NCBI GenBank assembly: GCA_963802205.1
Contig: CAWDHW010000014.1
Location: 62,001-126,000, forward strand
Direction: 5' to 3'
DNA length: 64,000 nt
Source of the DNA: DYRB01 sp963802205
GTDB taxonomy: Bacteria; Pseudomonadota; Gammaproteobacteria; Chromatiales; Chromatiaceae
Part shown: piece after piece, positions 23,322 to 32,330 of the stretch
Numbering within the stretch: the first letter of the stretch is position 1
Layout of the letters: each line of letters opens with the position of its first letter
Notes under the pieces: model-generated
Told to the model about the DNA's origin: nothing
The model's database searches: none
What the model saw: only the letters and a program-made list of their open reading frames with translations
Translations under genes and position numbers: made by a program

Positions 23322-23690
23322 TCAGCGCAGTTGGTGGCAAAAGACCTCGCGCATCATGCCGACGAGTTGCAGGGTGCGGGCGTCGCTGACCCGGTAGTAG
23401 ACCCGGTTGGCGTCCTTGCGGGAGGCCAGGATGCCTTTGTCGCGGAGTATGGCGAGGTGCTGGGAGATGTTGCTCTGGGAGGTGCCGACGTGATCGACGA
23501 TCTCCTGGACGCTGACCTCCTGGTCGCCGAGCGTGCACAGGATCTTCAGTCGCAGCGGGTGCGACATCGCCTTGAGCGAGCGTGAGGCACGCTCGATGTC
23601 GGCATCGTCGGCAAAGATGTCGTTGGGGTCGTGCTCCTCTGGGGCCTGGTTGAGGATCGGATGGGTGGGGCGACTGAGGTTTCCAACCAT
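23322..23690 (-). CDS. ArsR-family repressor with SqrR/BigR-like cysteine pair
   Basis: Winged-helix repressor of 122 residues from ATG 23690. The DNA-binding helix is VGTSQSNISQHLAILRDKG. Two cysteines, C52 in LRLKILC and C118 in REVFC, are 66 residues apart, as in the persulfide sensors SqrR (C41/C107) and BigR (C42/C108). It lacks the ArsR metal motif CVCEL. It likely binds DNA until sulfane sulfur links the two cysteines; this is inferred from position and spacing. A palindrome overlaps its own promoter, suggesting autoregulation. It adjoins a rhodanese gene. Confidence 0.86.
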   Translation of the reverse strand: MVGNLSRPTHPILNQAPEEHDPNDIFADDADIERASRSLKAMSHPLRLKILCTLGDQEVSVQEIVDHVGTSQSNISQHLAILRDKGILASRKDANRVYYRVSDARTLQLVGMMREVFCHQLR

Positions 23691-23707
23691 GGTGGGCGGC
23701 CTGTTTA

Positions 23708-23744
23708 ATTGTTTACAATAGAATAATAAGCTCTTTTTCTTCAA
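23708..23744 (-). promoter_or_regulatory. promoter and overlapping operator of the ArsR-family gene
   Basis: On the - strand TTGAAG (23744-23739) and TATTGT (23720-23715) are separated by 18 bp. The perfect palindrome ATTGTTTACAAT (23708-23719) overlaps the -10. The stretch is unusually AT-rich. It lies about 20-50 bp ahead of the start codon, where autorepression would be expected. Confidence 0.55.
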
Positions 23745-23881
23745 CTGCGAAGCGGTTGGTAAGCACCTCAAGGATTTCGGTACTGGGTTGCGAGGTTCGG
23801 CGGGCGTGGACGTCCCCGCTTGCCGGATCGCGCCGGCCTGTGCGACAGTGCGCACTGCCCTAATCCCCTAGAGGTTGCACC

Positions 23882-25105
23882 TTGTCACCCAACGGACGCG
23901 CCACGCCCGCCGTCCCCAGCCGCCGGGCCGTGGGGCCGGTGGCCTTGGTTGTCCTGGCCCTTTTCGGCGTGGGCGGACCTGGGCTCGGCGCTGCGGAAGA
24001 TCCCCTCGCCGAGCCCACGCGGGAACTCCAGGGGATAGAGCAGCGCCTGAGGGCCTTGGAAGCGGGGCTGGCGGAGCGTCGGGCACGGCGTGCGACCCTG
24101 GGTGGGGAACTGGAGCGCTGCGAGCGGGAGATCGGGGACCTGGCCCTGGCCGGGCGGGAGCTCGGTCTGCTGCTGGCGGAACAACGGCAGGTCAAGGACG
24201 CCCTGGACCAGCGCCTGCACGATGGGCGCGCCGCCCTGGCTCGGGAGCAGGAGCGCCTCGCGGCCCTGGTGCGTTCCGCTTATGCGGCGGGCGGCGGCGG
24301 TGGTCTGCGTCTGCTCCTCGGTCATGGCGATCGGTCGCGCCTGGATCGTGTCCTGGCCTACTACGGCTACCTCAACCGCGAGCGCCAGGCCAGGCTGGCT
24401 GAGGTCCGGGACCAGACCCAGGCCCTGGAAGTGCTGGCCCGGGAGGCGGTCGAGGAGACCGAGCGCTTGACCCGACTGGCCGCACAGAAGGAGGTCGCGC
24501 GGCAGCAGTCGATGGCCGCCCGCGAGGAAAGGGCCGTCCTGATTGCCGGGCTGGAGCGTGACATCGCCACCCAACGCGAGGGGATCGACGCCCTCGGGGC
24601 TGACGCCCGGGCCCTACGCGGGGTGATCGCGCAACTGGCGCGGACGGCCGAGATCGTCGCCGAGGCCGACATGCACCAAGTGTCGCTGGCCCAGCGCAAG
24701 GGGCAGTTGCCTTGGCCCCTGACGGAGGTAGACCTGCTGGAACGCTACGACGCGCCCAGGGACGCCTCTGGGCAACAGCGCTTGGATGGCGTTCTGCTAG
24801 GTGCCAGTGAGGGAAGCGAGGTCCGCGCCATTCACCACGGACGTGTGGTTTTTGCCGATTGGCTGCGCGGCTTCGGCATGTTGATCGTGATGGACCACGG
24901 TGACGGTTATATGACGCTTTATGGGCACAATCAGGCCCTGCTCAAGGAGGTCGGAGAATGGGTCTCGGGGGGCGACCCGGTAGCATTGAGCGGCAGCAGC
25001 GGAGGGCAGCGCGGGGGGCAACTCTACTTCGCGATCCGCCACCAGGGCGCTCCCCAGGACCCGCAGCTGTGGTGCCGCCCGCTTCCCACGACCAGCCCAG
25101 GTTAG
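23882..25105 (+). CDS. envC: murein hydrolase activator EnvC-like (degenerate LytM)
   Basis: Periplasmic activator of cell-division amidases. After a signal peptide (to about residue 38) come long coiled coils (about 45-270) and a C-terminal LytM/M23 domain: HHGRVVFADWLRGFGMLIVMDHGDGYMTLYGHNQ. The zinc ligands of true M23 peptidases are missing, as in EnvC, so it should activate rather than cut. The TTG start at 23882 has a GAGG upstream. It is followed by ctpA, the usual neighbour. Its TAG stop is provided by one copy of a MITE target duplication. Confidence 0.9.
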   Translation: MSPNGRATPAVPSRRAVGPVALVVLALFGVGGPGLGAAEDPLAEPTRELQGIEQRLRALEAGLAERRARRATLGGELERCEREIGDLALAGRELGLLLAEQRQVKDALDQRLHDGRAALAREQERLAALVRSAYAAGGGGGLRLLLGHGDRSRLDRVLAYYGYLNRERQARLAEVRDQTQALEVLAREAVEETERLTRLAAQKEVARQQSMAAREERAVLIAGLERDIATQREGIDALGADARALRGVIAQLARTAEIVAEADMHQVSLAQRKGQLPWPLTEVDLLERYDAPRDASGQQRLDGVLLGASEGSEVRAIHHGRVVFADWLRGFGMLIVMDHGDGYMTLYGHNQALLKEVGEWVSGGDPVALSGSSGGQRGGQLYFAIRHQGAPQDPQLWCRPLPTTSPG

Positions 25106-25258
25106 GGAAACGCTGAAGTATTCAGCGTTTCCCGTCTGGGCCAGGGATGGCCCAGCATGTTCAAGCGCCTAAGCGCTTGAACATGGAGCACTTAGCGAGT
25201 CGCGCCTCGCGAAGTGCGAGCTGATTAAATGCCAGGATGGCATTTAATCAGCGTCTCC
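25106..25258. repeat. 153-bp MITE composed of five consecutive hairpins, TTAG target duplication
   Basis: Flanked by TTAG (25102-25105 and 25259-25262). The ends GGAAACGCTGA and, inverted, GGAGACGCTGA resemble the other MITE in this window. Inside are five adjoining stem-loops: 25105-25133 (13-bp arms), 25136-25155 (8), 25156-25185 (13), 25188-25217 (11 with one mismatch) and 25220-25252 (15). Nearly every base is in a stem. It carries no ORF. Readthrough RNA from envC would be extremely structured. Confidence 0.8.
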
Positions 25259-25363
25259 TTAGGGTACGGAACCCTGCCGGAGGCACCGGACCCAAGGCCC
25301 CGTTGACCAGAATCGGGGCATCCCAGTTTGAATGAATGCACTGCACGTCCAATGGACCTCACG

Positions 25364-26827
25364 ATGAAAATGCCATCGCCGCTGCCTTTCCTTCTGAGCC
25401 TGGGGCTGTTCGTGGCTGCCGGCGCCGTGCCGAACGCCTGGGCCAAGGACCCGCTGGTCGATCAGACCGGTGGCGAGGCCCCGGATGCCAAATCCGAGCC
25501 CGTCAAGCCCGAGCCCGTCAAGCCCGAGCAGGGCAAGGCTGCACCGGATGCCCCGGCAGGGCTGCCCCTGGACGAGCTGCGCACGTTCGCCGAGGTCTTC
25601 GGACGCATCAAGGACGACTATGTCGAAACGGTCAACGACCGCTCCCTTTTAGAAAGCGCGATCCGCGGTATGCTCTCCGGCCTGGACCCGCACTCGTCCT
25701 ACCTTAGCAAGGACGAGTACCGCGACCTGCAGGTGGGTACTACCGGGGAGTTCGGTGGGCTCGGCATCGAGGTCGGCATGGAGAATGGCTTCGTCAAAGT
25801 CATCTCCCCCATCGACGATACCCCGGCGGCCCGCGCCGGGATCAGGTCCGGTGACCTCATCAGCCGCATCGACGACCGGCCGGTCAAGGGCCTGAGCCTC
25901 AACGAGGCCGTCAACATGATGCGCGGTAAGCCCGGGGCGGAGATTATCCTGACCATCGTCCGCGAGGGCACCGAGCGGCCCTTTGAGGTCAAAATGGTGC
26001 GCGATGTGATCCATGTGGCCAGCGTCAAGCATCGCGCCCTGGAGCCGGGCTACGCCTATGTCCGCATCGCCCACTTTCAGTCCCGCACCACCGAGGACCT
26101 GCTCAAGGCCATTGCCGATCTCAAGAAGGAAGACGAGGGCGGTATCAAGGGCCTGGTGCTGGACCTGCGCAACGACCCCGGGGGGGTCCTCAACAGCGCC
26201 GTGGGGGTGAGTGACGCCTTTCTCACCGAAGGGCTCATCGTCTATACCCAGGGGCGCGTCGATGACGCCAAACTCCAGTTCAATGCCGGGCCTGACGATA
26301 TCCTCGACGGGGCGCCCATGGTGGTCCTGATCAACGGCGGCAGTGCCTCGGCCTCCGAGATCGTGGCTGGGGCGCTGCAGGATCATCACCGCGCCGTGAT
26401 CATGGGGACACAGTCCTTTGGCAAGGGGTCGGTACAGACCATAGTCCCCTTGGACGATAGCACCGCGCTGAAGTTGACCACGGCCCGCTATTACACCCCC
26501 TCCGGCCGCTCGATCCAGGCCCAGGGGATCACCCCGGACATCACCGTACCCCAGGGCGCCTTCACCCAGGGCGAGAACGGCGACCCAGACCGGGTCAAGG
26601 AGGCGGATCTGGCAAGGCACCTGGATAACGGCAATGGCAAGGACCAGGGCGACCAGCCCAAGGGTGACAAGGCCAAAGCCAAGGATAGAGTCAAGGCGAA
26701 GGACAAGGGCACAGAGCCTGAGGACAAGAGACCCCTGGTGGAGGAGGACTACCAACTGCGCGAGGCCCTGAACCTGCTCAAGGGTATCAATGTCTTCGGA
26801 AAGTCCTCCAAGGTCCGGGATCAGTAG
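25364..26827 (+). CDS. ctpA: carboxy-terminal processing protease (S41)
   Basis: Periplasmic serine protease with a Ser/Lys dyad. It has a signal peptide (to about residue 28), a Lys/Pro linker with VKPEP repeats, a PDZ domain (about 110-190: GGLGIEVGMENG, DLISRIDDRPVKG) and the catalytic core with GGSASASEI (Ser about 326) and SFGKGSVQT (Lys about 354). The C-terminal tail is very rich in Lys, Asp and Gly. Start choice is uncertain: ATG 25364, ATG 25352 and TTG 25328 are in frame; 25364 gives the cleanest signal peptide. It lies downstream of envC, as in other gammaproteobacteria, now separated by a MITE. Confidence 0.93.
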   Translation: MKMPSPLPFLLSLGLFVAAGAVPNAWAKDPLVDQTGGEAPDAKSEPVKPEPVKPEQGKAAPDAPAGLPLDELRTFAEVFGRIKDDYVETVNDRSLLESAIRGMLSGLDPHSSYLSKDEYRDLQVGTTGEFGGLGIEVGMENGFVKVISPIDDTPAARAGIRSGDLISRIDDRPVKGLSLNEAVNMMRGKPGAEIILTIVREGTERPFEVKMVRDVIHVASVKHRALEPGYAYVRIAHFQSRTTEDLLKAIADLKKEDEGGIKGLVLDLRNDPGGVLNSAVGVSDAFLTEGLIVYTQGRVDDAKLQFNAGPDDILDGAPMVVLINGGSASASEIVAGALQDHHRAVIMGTQSFGKGSVQTIVPLDDSTALKLTTARYYTPSGRSIQAQGITPDITVPQGAFTQGENGDPDRVKEADLARHLDNGNGKDQGDQPKGDKAKAKDRVKAKDKGTEPEDKRPLVEEDYQLREALNLLKGINVFGKSSKVRDQ

Positions 26828-26858
26828 TCCCGGGATCGGCGATCTCCAGGAGCACGTC

Positions 26859-27416
26859 ATGGCAAGGGCATTGATTCCGCTGGCCCAGGGTTGCGAGGAA
26901 CTCGAGGCCGTCACCCTCATCGACCTGCTGCGGCGGGCCGAGATCGAGGTAGTGGTGGCCGGCCTGACGGAGGGCCCGGTGACCGCGAGCCGCGGGACCG
27001 TCCTGGTCCCGGATACCACACTGGCGGCGGTGGCCGAGGAGTCATTCGACCTCATCGTCCTGCCCGGTGGCCTGCCGGGGGCCGATCACCTGGCGGCAGA
27101 CACGCGGCTGCGCGATATGCTTCAGCGTCAAGTGGCGGCCCAGGGGCTGACGGCGGCCATCTGTGCCGCTCCCAGGGCACTGGCGGAGGCGGGGTTGCTC
27201 GCCGGCAAGACGGCGACCTGTTATCCCGGATCGGTGGACCTCGGGGCCTACCCCGGACTCACCCTGATTGATGCCCCAGTGGTAACGGACGGGTGTGTGA
27301 TCACCTCACGCGGCCCGGGTACCGCCATGGACTTCGCACTGGCCCTGATCGAACGCCTCGCCGGGTCCGCCCGTCGCGAGGAGGTCGAGTCAAAGCTGCT
27401 GCGGCCGGGGGTCTAG
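26859..27416 (+). CDS. DJ-1/PfpI family protein, YajL-like
   Basis: 185-residue member of the DJ-1 superfamily, of the YajL/ThiJ type, linked to protection against electrophile and oxidative damage. The reactive cysteine sits in AAICAAPRAL (C102), with the partner glutamate in GCEELE (E16) and LPGGLPGADHL. ATG 26859 follows CCAGGAG. A ThiJ label (thiazole synthesis) would be historical only. It is on the same strand as ctpA and the sugar-transferase gene. Confidence 0.9.
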   Translation: MARALIPLAQGCEELEAVTLIDLLRRAEIEVVVAGLTEGPVTASRGTVLVPDTTLAAVAEESFDLIVLPGGLPGADHLAADTRLRDMLQRQVAAQGLTAAICAAPRALAEAGLLAGKTATCYPGSVDLGAYPGLTLIDAPVVTDGCVITSRGPGTAMDFALALIERLAGSARREEVESKLLRPGV

Positions 27417-27490
27417 GCCGGCAGGGACGCGGCCCGAACCATGAACCTAGCAAAGTCAGTACGTTCGCGTGCACAACCGCCGGGGCCAAG

Positions 27491-28558
27491 ATGAACGATG
27501 TTTGGTCCCTGATGGCCGCGATCCTGATCGCATTCGTCCTCAGCGCGGTGGTCACCCGCTGGCTCGCGGGGCCGGCGGTTGGCCTGTTCGGGGCCATGGA
27601 CCACCCAAATGAGCGCTCGTTGCACCAGGCCCCGGTTCCGCGTACCGGGGGTCTGGGTATCCTCGCGGCCCTTGCGGCCCTGGGGCTGGTCGCCGCCTGG
27701 CGCTGGTCCGTTACCGGGAGCGGGGTTGGGGACCCGGCCGGGCCCTGGCCCTGGGTCGCCGGTGCCCTGGTCTTGGTGGGGGGCGTCTCCTTTCTGGACG
27801 ATTGCGGTGAGGTCCCCCGGCGCTATCGCCTGATTGCCCACCTGGCCGCCGCCGGGGTCCTCTTGGCCGGTGGGGTCCTCTGGCAGGTCATCGATCTCCC
27901 CGGAACCGGCTGGCACCTCCCCGCCGCCCTCTCCCTGACCCTCACCGGGCTCTTTGTCGTCTGGATGATCAATCTCTACAACTTCATGGACGGGATGGAC
28001 GGGTTCGCAGGCGGTATGACCGTGTTCGGCTTCGGTGCCCTGGCAGTGCTTGGTTGGCTGGGGGGAGACACGGGCTTTACCGCCGCCAATGCCGTAGTGG
28101 CCGCCGCCGCCGGGGGATTCCTGGTGAGCAATTTTCCCCCGGCCCGTATTTTTCTGGGCGATGCCGGGTCCTCCACGCTCGGGCTGCTGGCCGCCGCGCT
28201 GTCCCTGATCGGCACCCAGCGCGGACTCTTCCCCCTGTGGGTGGCCTGGCTCGCCTTTTCCCCTTTCATCGTCGATGCCACCTGGACCCTGCTGCGTCGC
28301 CTGCATGCCGGCGAGCGGGTATGGCAGGCACACCGCTCCCACCACTACCAGCGCCTGGTCCTGGCGGGCTGGGGACACCGCAAGACCCTGCTGCGCTCCT
28401 GGGTTCTGATGGCCGGCTGTGCCGCAACCGCCGTGGCGGCGGTGGCCATGCCCGTGTCTGAGCAGGCCCTGCTTCTGGTCGGCTGGGCCGGGGTCTATGC
28501 CTTGATCCACATCCGGGTTGACCTGGCGGAGCGTGCGGCGGAGCGGGGGGAGGCATGA
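27491..28558 (+). CDS. polyprenyl-phosphate sugar-1-phosphate transferase (WecA/WbpL-like)
   Basis: Integral-membrane GT4-family enzyme that starts a lipid-linked glycan by moving a HexNAc-1-phosphate onto undecaprenyl phosphate. The 355-residue protein has about ten membrane helices, HPNERSLHQAPVPRTGG, FLDD, NLYNFMDGMDG and FLGDAGS, plus the cytosolic HRSHHYQRL. Its 3' end overlaps the next gene by 4 bp (ATGA). Pairing with a WbpM-like dehydratase points to O-antigen or capsule synthesis of the WbpL/WbpM type. Confidence 0.9.
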   Translation: MNDVWSLMAAILIAFVLSAVVTRWLAGPAVGLFGAMDHPNERSLHQAPVPRTGGLGILAALAALGLVAAWRWSVTGSGVGDPAGPWPWVAGALVLVGGVSFLDDCGEVPRRYRLIAHLAAAGVLLAGGVLWQVIDLPGTGWHLPAALSLTLTGLFVVWMINLYNFMDGMDGFAGGMTVFGFGALAVLGWLGGDTGFTAANAVVAAAAGGFLVSNFPPARIFLGDAGSSTLGLLAAALSLIGTQRGLFPLWVAWLAFSPFIVDATWTLLRRLHAGERVWQAHRSHHYQRLVLAGWGHRKTLLRSWVLMAGCAATAVAAVAMPVSEQALLLVGWAGVYALIHIRVDLAERAAERGEA

Positions 28559-30420
28559 GCCCGCTGTTCGATCGTCTGCGCTCGCGCACCGCGGCCCTGG
28601 CCCATGACTTGGCTACTATTCCCGTGGCCTGGCTTCTGGCCTATTGGCTGCGCTTTAACCTTGGCACCATACCCCCGGACTTCCTGGAGGGGGCCCTGGT
28701 GGCCCTGCCGCTGGTGATCCTGATCCAGGGTGCGGTCTTCTGGTCGTTTGGGCTCTATCGCGGGGTCTGGCGCTTCGCCTCACTGCCGGACCTCATGCGC
28801 ATCGCCAAGGCGGTTTTTGCCGGTACCGCGCTCACCCTGTTCGCGCTGTTCGCCTTCAACCGCATGGGCCAGGTGCCGCGCTCGGTTCCGGTCCTGTTCC
28901 TGATCCTGCAACTGGTGCTCCTGGCGGGACCGCGCTTGTTTTACCGCTGGCTAAAGGACCGCCGGTTGAACCTGGGGTCGGGGGAGCGGGTCCTGATTGT
29001 CGGGGCCGGTCAGGCGGGGGAGATGCTGGTGCGCGACATGCTCCGCGATCCGCGCCGGGCCTATCTCCCGGTGGCCTTCGTAGACGATCGTCTGCGCCGC
29101 TATGGCGGCGAGGTACACGGGGTGCCGGTGCGCGGGGATACGCAGGAGATCCCGGTCCTGACGGAGTCCCTCGGGGTGGACCTGATCCTGCTCGCCATCC
29201 CGAGCGCCTCGGCGCGGGATATGCAGCGCCTGGTCGCCCTGTGCGAGCAGAGCGGCAAGCCCTTCCGCACAGTCCCGCCTCTGCAAAGCCTGATGACGGG
29301 TCAGGTCGATATCCATCAACTGCGCGCGGTGGCCATCGAGGATCTGCTAGGACGCGACCCGGTGACGCTGGACTGGGACGGCATCCGTGCCGGCCTGGCG
29401 GGACGGGTGATCCTGGTCACCGGGGCAGGCGGGTCCATCGGCTCCGAGTTGTGCCGCCAGATCGCCGGGGCAGCCCCGGGGCGCCTGATCCTGGTGGACA
29501 ACGGCGAGTTCAACCTCTATCGGATCGAGATGGAACTGGGCCAGGCCCACCCAGGTCTGGACTACAGCCGCTGCCTGCTCGACGTGACGGACGCCGACGC
29601 CGTGACCGCGCTATTTCGCGACGAGCGGCCCCAAATCGTCTTTCACGCAGCCGCCTATAAGCACGTCCCCCTGTTGGAGGATCAGGTCCGCGCCGCGGTC
29701 CGCAACAACGTCCTGGGGACCCGGCTGGTGGCCCAGGCGGCGCATGACTGGGGTTGTGAACGCTGTGTGCTGATCTCCACCGACAAGGCGGTCAATCCGA
29801 GCAACGTGATGGGGGCAACCAAGCGCCTGGCAGAGGGCCTGTGTCGCGACCTCAATGCACGCTCTACCACCCGCTACATCACGGTCCGCTTCGGCAATGT
29901 GCTGGACTCTGCCGGCAGCGTGGTGCCGTTGTTCCGGCACCAGATCGAACAGGGCGGGCCTGTGACGGTCACCCACCCCGACATCGAGCGCTTTTTCATG
30001 ACTATCCCCGAGGCCAGCCAGCTCATCATGCAGGCAGCCGTCATAGGTACGGGTGGCGAGACCTTCGTCCTGGATATGGGCGAGCCGGTGAAGATCCGCT
30101 ATCTGGCCGAGCAGATGATCCGATTGTCCGGGCGCCGCGCCGGGTCGGACATCCCCATCGCTTACGTTGGGCTGAGACCCGGCGAGAAACTCTATGAGGA
30201 ACTGTTTTATGACGCCGAGGAACTCGTGGCGACGGTCCACCCCAAGATCCGGGCGGCGCGCTGCACTCGGCCGGGGACCCAGAGAGGGTTGAACGCAGAT
30301 CTCGATACGCTGGCGGAAGCCGTTCTGCGGGGTAACGAGGCCGAACTGCGCGACTTGTTGCAACGTCTGGTGCCGGAGTGGGGCCAGGCTCAATTGACCG
30401 GGGATTCCCCCCATGCCTGA
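28555..30420 (+). CDS. WbpM/CapD-like UDP-GlcNAc 4,6-dehydratase
   Basis: 621-residue membrane-anchored nucleotide-sugar dehydratase. It has four N-terminal membrane helices (about 15-125), a CoA-binding-type Rossmann domain (VLIVGAGQAGEML) and a C-terminal SDR domain with TGAGGSIGSELCRQI, FHAAAYKHVPLLE and STDKAVNPSNVMGATKR. In this family Met replaces the usual Tyr of the YxxxK motif, as seen here. Its end overlaps gspE by 8 bp, so polysaccharide and secretion genes are coupled. Confidence 0.93.
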   Translation: MSPLFDRLRSRTAALAHDLATIPVAWLLAYWLRFNLGTIPPDFLEGALVALPLVILIQGAVFWSFGLYRGVWRFASLPDLMRIAKAVFAGTALTLFALFAFNRMGQVPRSVPVLFLILQLVLLAGPRLFYRWLKDRRLNLGSGERVLIVGAGQAGEMLVRDMLRDPRRAYLPVAFVDDRLRRYGGEVHGVPVRGDTQEIPVLTESLGVDLILLAIPSASARDMQRLVALCEQSGKPFRTVPPLQSLMTGQVDIHQLRAVAIEDLLGRDPVTLDWDGIRAGLAGRVILVTGAGGSIGSELCRQIAGAAPGRLILVDNGEFNLYRIEMELGQAHPGLDYSRCLLDVTDADAVTALFRDERPQIVFHAAAYKHVPLLEDQVRAAVRNNVLGTRLVAQAAHDWGCERCVLISTDKAVNPSNVMGATKRLAEGLCRDLNARSTTRYITVRFGNVLDSAGSVVPLFRHQIEQGGPVTVTHPDIERFFMTIPEASQLIMQAAVIGTGGETFVLDMGEPVKIRYLAEQMIRLSGRRAGSDIPIAYVGLRPGEKLYEELFYDAEELVATVHPKIRAARCTRPGTQRGLNADLDTLAEAVLRGNEAELRDLLQRLVPEWGQAQLTGDSPHA

Positions 30421-32326
30421 ACGCGATCCCGTGGCCGGGGACGGTGCCGCCGCCCTGGAAGAGATCTCCCTGGACGTTACCGAGCCGACCCTTGGCGATG
30501 TCGCTCTGGGTGACGCCAGTCCGGAACCTGGCTGTGAAGTGCAACCGTCCTCCGCCTGGTCTGTGGAAGGCGATGACGCGGCTGGCGACACCAGATTCGC
30601 CGAGGTGGCTGTGGGGTCCGAGACCCCGCCGACGGATGCACCCGAGGCCCAGGATGCGATCCCGGCCCAGGTGGTATCGGCCCTGGAGGCACGCGGTAAG
30701 CTGACCCACGCCGAGTACGGCCGCGCCCGGCGTTTGGCAGAGGACGGCGGGGACACCATCCTGCCCATGCTGGTACGTCTTGGGCTGGTTTCGGAGCGAG
30801 ACATGGCATTGGCACTGGCGGAGGTCCTCGACCTGCCGCTGGCCCAGCTCACGGACTATCCCGAGGCCCCGGTGGCGGAGGGGCGCCTGACGCTGCGCTT
30901 TCTCAAGGACAGCCACAGCCTGCCGCTGCGCGAAGACGCAGAAGGGTTGGACGTCGCGGTGGCCAATCCCACTGAGACCTTCTTCCTGGAGGCGTTGACC
31001 CTGGCCCTCGGCAAACCGGTACGGGTCTGGGTCGGGCTGCCCTCGGAGATCGATGCCGCCGTGGATCGCCTCTACGAGGAGTCGTCCGCAAAACCCGCGG
31101 AGCAGGAGGGGGAGGGTGGCGAATTCGACGAGGAGGACATCGAACATCTCAAGGACCTGGCGAGCGAGGCCCCGGTCATCCGCATGGTCAACCAGATCAT
31201 GCAGCGGGCGGTGGATGCACGCGCCTCCGATATCCACATCGAGCCCTTCGCCGACGAGTTGAAGGTCCGCTATCGGGTAGACGGCATTTTGAAAGAGGTC
31301 GATTCACCCCCGGTGCGCTCCACCGCGGCCATCATCTCCCGGGTCAAGATCATGGCCAAACTCAACATCGCCGAACGCCGTCTGCCCCAGGACGGGCGTA
31401 TCCCGCTGCGTGTCCAGGGCAAAGAACTCGATCTGCGCGTCTCTACAGTCCCCACCATGTTCGGCGAGAGCGTGGTCATGCGCCTGTTGGACAAGGAGAG
31501 CGTGCGCTTCGACCTCGACTCCCTTGGCTTCGACGGTCCGCCCAAAGATCGTCTGCTGTCGGTGTTGGATGCACCCTACGGCATCCTCCTGGTCACGGGC
31601 CCCACCGGCAGCGGCAAGAGCACCACCCTCTACACCGCCCTGTCGCGCCTCAACACCCAGGAGCGCAAGATCATCACCGTGGAGGACCCGGTGGAGTACC
31701 AGCTCCCCGGGATCAACCAGATTCAGGTCAAGGCCGCCATCGGCATGACCTTCGCGGGGGCCCTGCGCGCCATCGTGCGCCAGGATCCTGACATCATCAT
31801 GGTCGGCGAGATGCGCGACCTGGAGACGGCGCGCATCGCGGTGCAGTCGGCCCTGACCGGGCACGTGGTTTTGTCAACCCTGCATACCAACGATGCCGCC
31901 AGCGGGGTCACACGTTTGCTCGAGATGGGGGTAGAGGACTACCTGCTGACCTCCACCGTCAACGGCATTCTCGCCCAGCGCCTGGTGCGCCGGCTCTGCC
32001 CCCACTGCCGCGCCGCCTATCAGCCCCTGCCGGAGGTGGCCGCCAAGCTGGCGAAGGTGGCCGGCGGCGCCCCGATCACCCTTCATCGCGCCGTGGGCTG
32101 CGACCAGTGCAACGCCACCGGCTACCGCGGGCGCCTGGTCATCACGGAGGTCCTGCTGATGACGGACGCCGTGCGTCAGGCCGTACTGCGCCATGCCACT
32201 GCGACCGACATCCAGCGCATCGCCATCGACGAGGGGATGGTCACGATGTACGACGACGGCCTGCGCAAGGCCCTGGATGGGCGTACCACGGTGGAAGAGG
32301 TCATGCGCGTGGCCGAGGAGGCTTAA
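30413..32326 (+). CDS. gspE: type II secretion ATPase GspE
   Basis: Cytoplasmic hexameric ATPase powering pseudopilus assembly. The 637-residue protein has an acidic N-terminal extension of about 75 residues, a MshEN/N1E domain, then the ATPase core with Walker A GPTGSGKST (about 396-404), an Asp box and a Walker B GEMRDLETA. A C-terminal tetracysteine zinc module (CPHCRAAY and CDQCNATGY) is characteristic of GspE. It is the first gene of an E-F-G-H-I-J-K-L-M-N-D cluster and starts inside the preceding sugar gene. Confidence 0.95.
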   Translation: MPERDPVAGDGAAALEEISLDVTEPTLGDVALGDASPEPGCEVQPSSAWSVEGDDAAGDTRFAEVAVGSETPPTDAPEAQDAIPAQVVSALEARGKLTHAEYGRARRLAEDGGDTILPMLVRLGLVSERDMALALAEVLDLPLAQLTDYPEAPVAEGRLTLRFLKDSHSLPLREDAEGLDVAVANPTETFFLEALTLALGKPVRVWVGLPSEIDAAVDRLYEESSAKPAEQEGEGGEFDEEDIEHLKDLASEAPVIRMVNQIMQRAVDARASDIHIEPFADELKVRYRVDGILKEVDSPPVRSTAAIISRVKIMAKLNIAERRLPQDGRIPLRVQGKELDLRVSTVPTMFGESVVMRLLDKESVRFDLDSLGFDGPPKDRLLSVLDAPYGILLVTGPTGSGKSTTLYTALSRLNTQERKIITVEDPVEYQLPGINQIQVKAAIGMTFAGALRAIVRQDPDIIMVGEMRDLETARIAVQSALTGHVVLSTLHTNDAASGVTRLLEMGVEDYLLTSTVNGILAQRLVRRLCPHCRAAYQPLPEVAAKLAKVAGGAPITLHRAVGCDQCNATGYRGRLVITEVLLMTDAVRQAVLRHATATDIQRIAIDEGMVTMYDDGLRKALDGRTTVEEVMRVAEEA

Positions 32327-32330
32327 GCAC

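Noticed and set aside
25156..25185. Simple intrinsic terminator for envC
   Set aside because: It is one of five hairpins inside an element with terminal repeats and target duplication, and lacks a T run.
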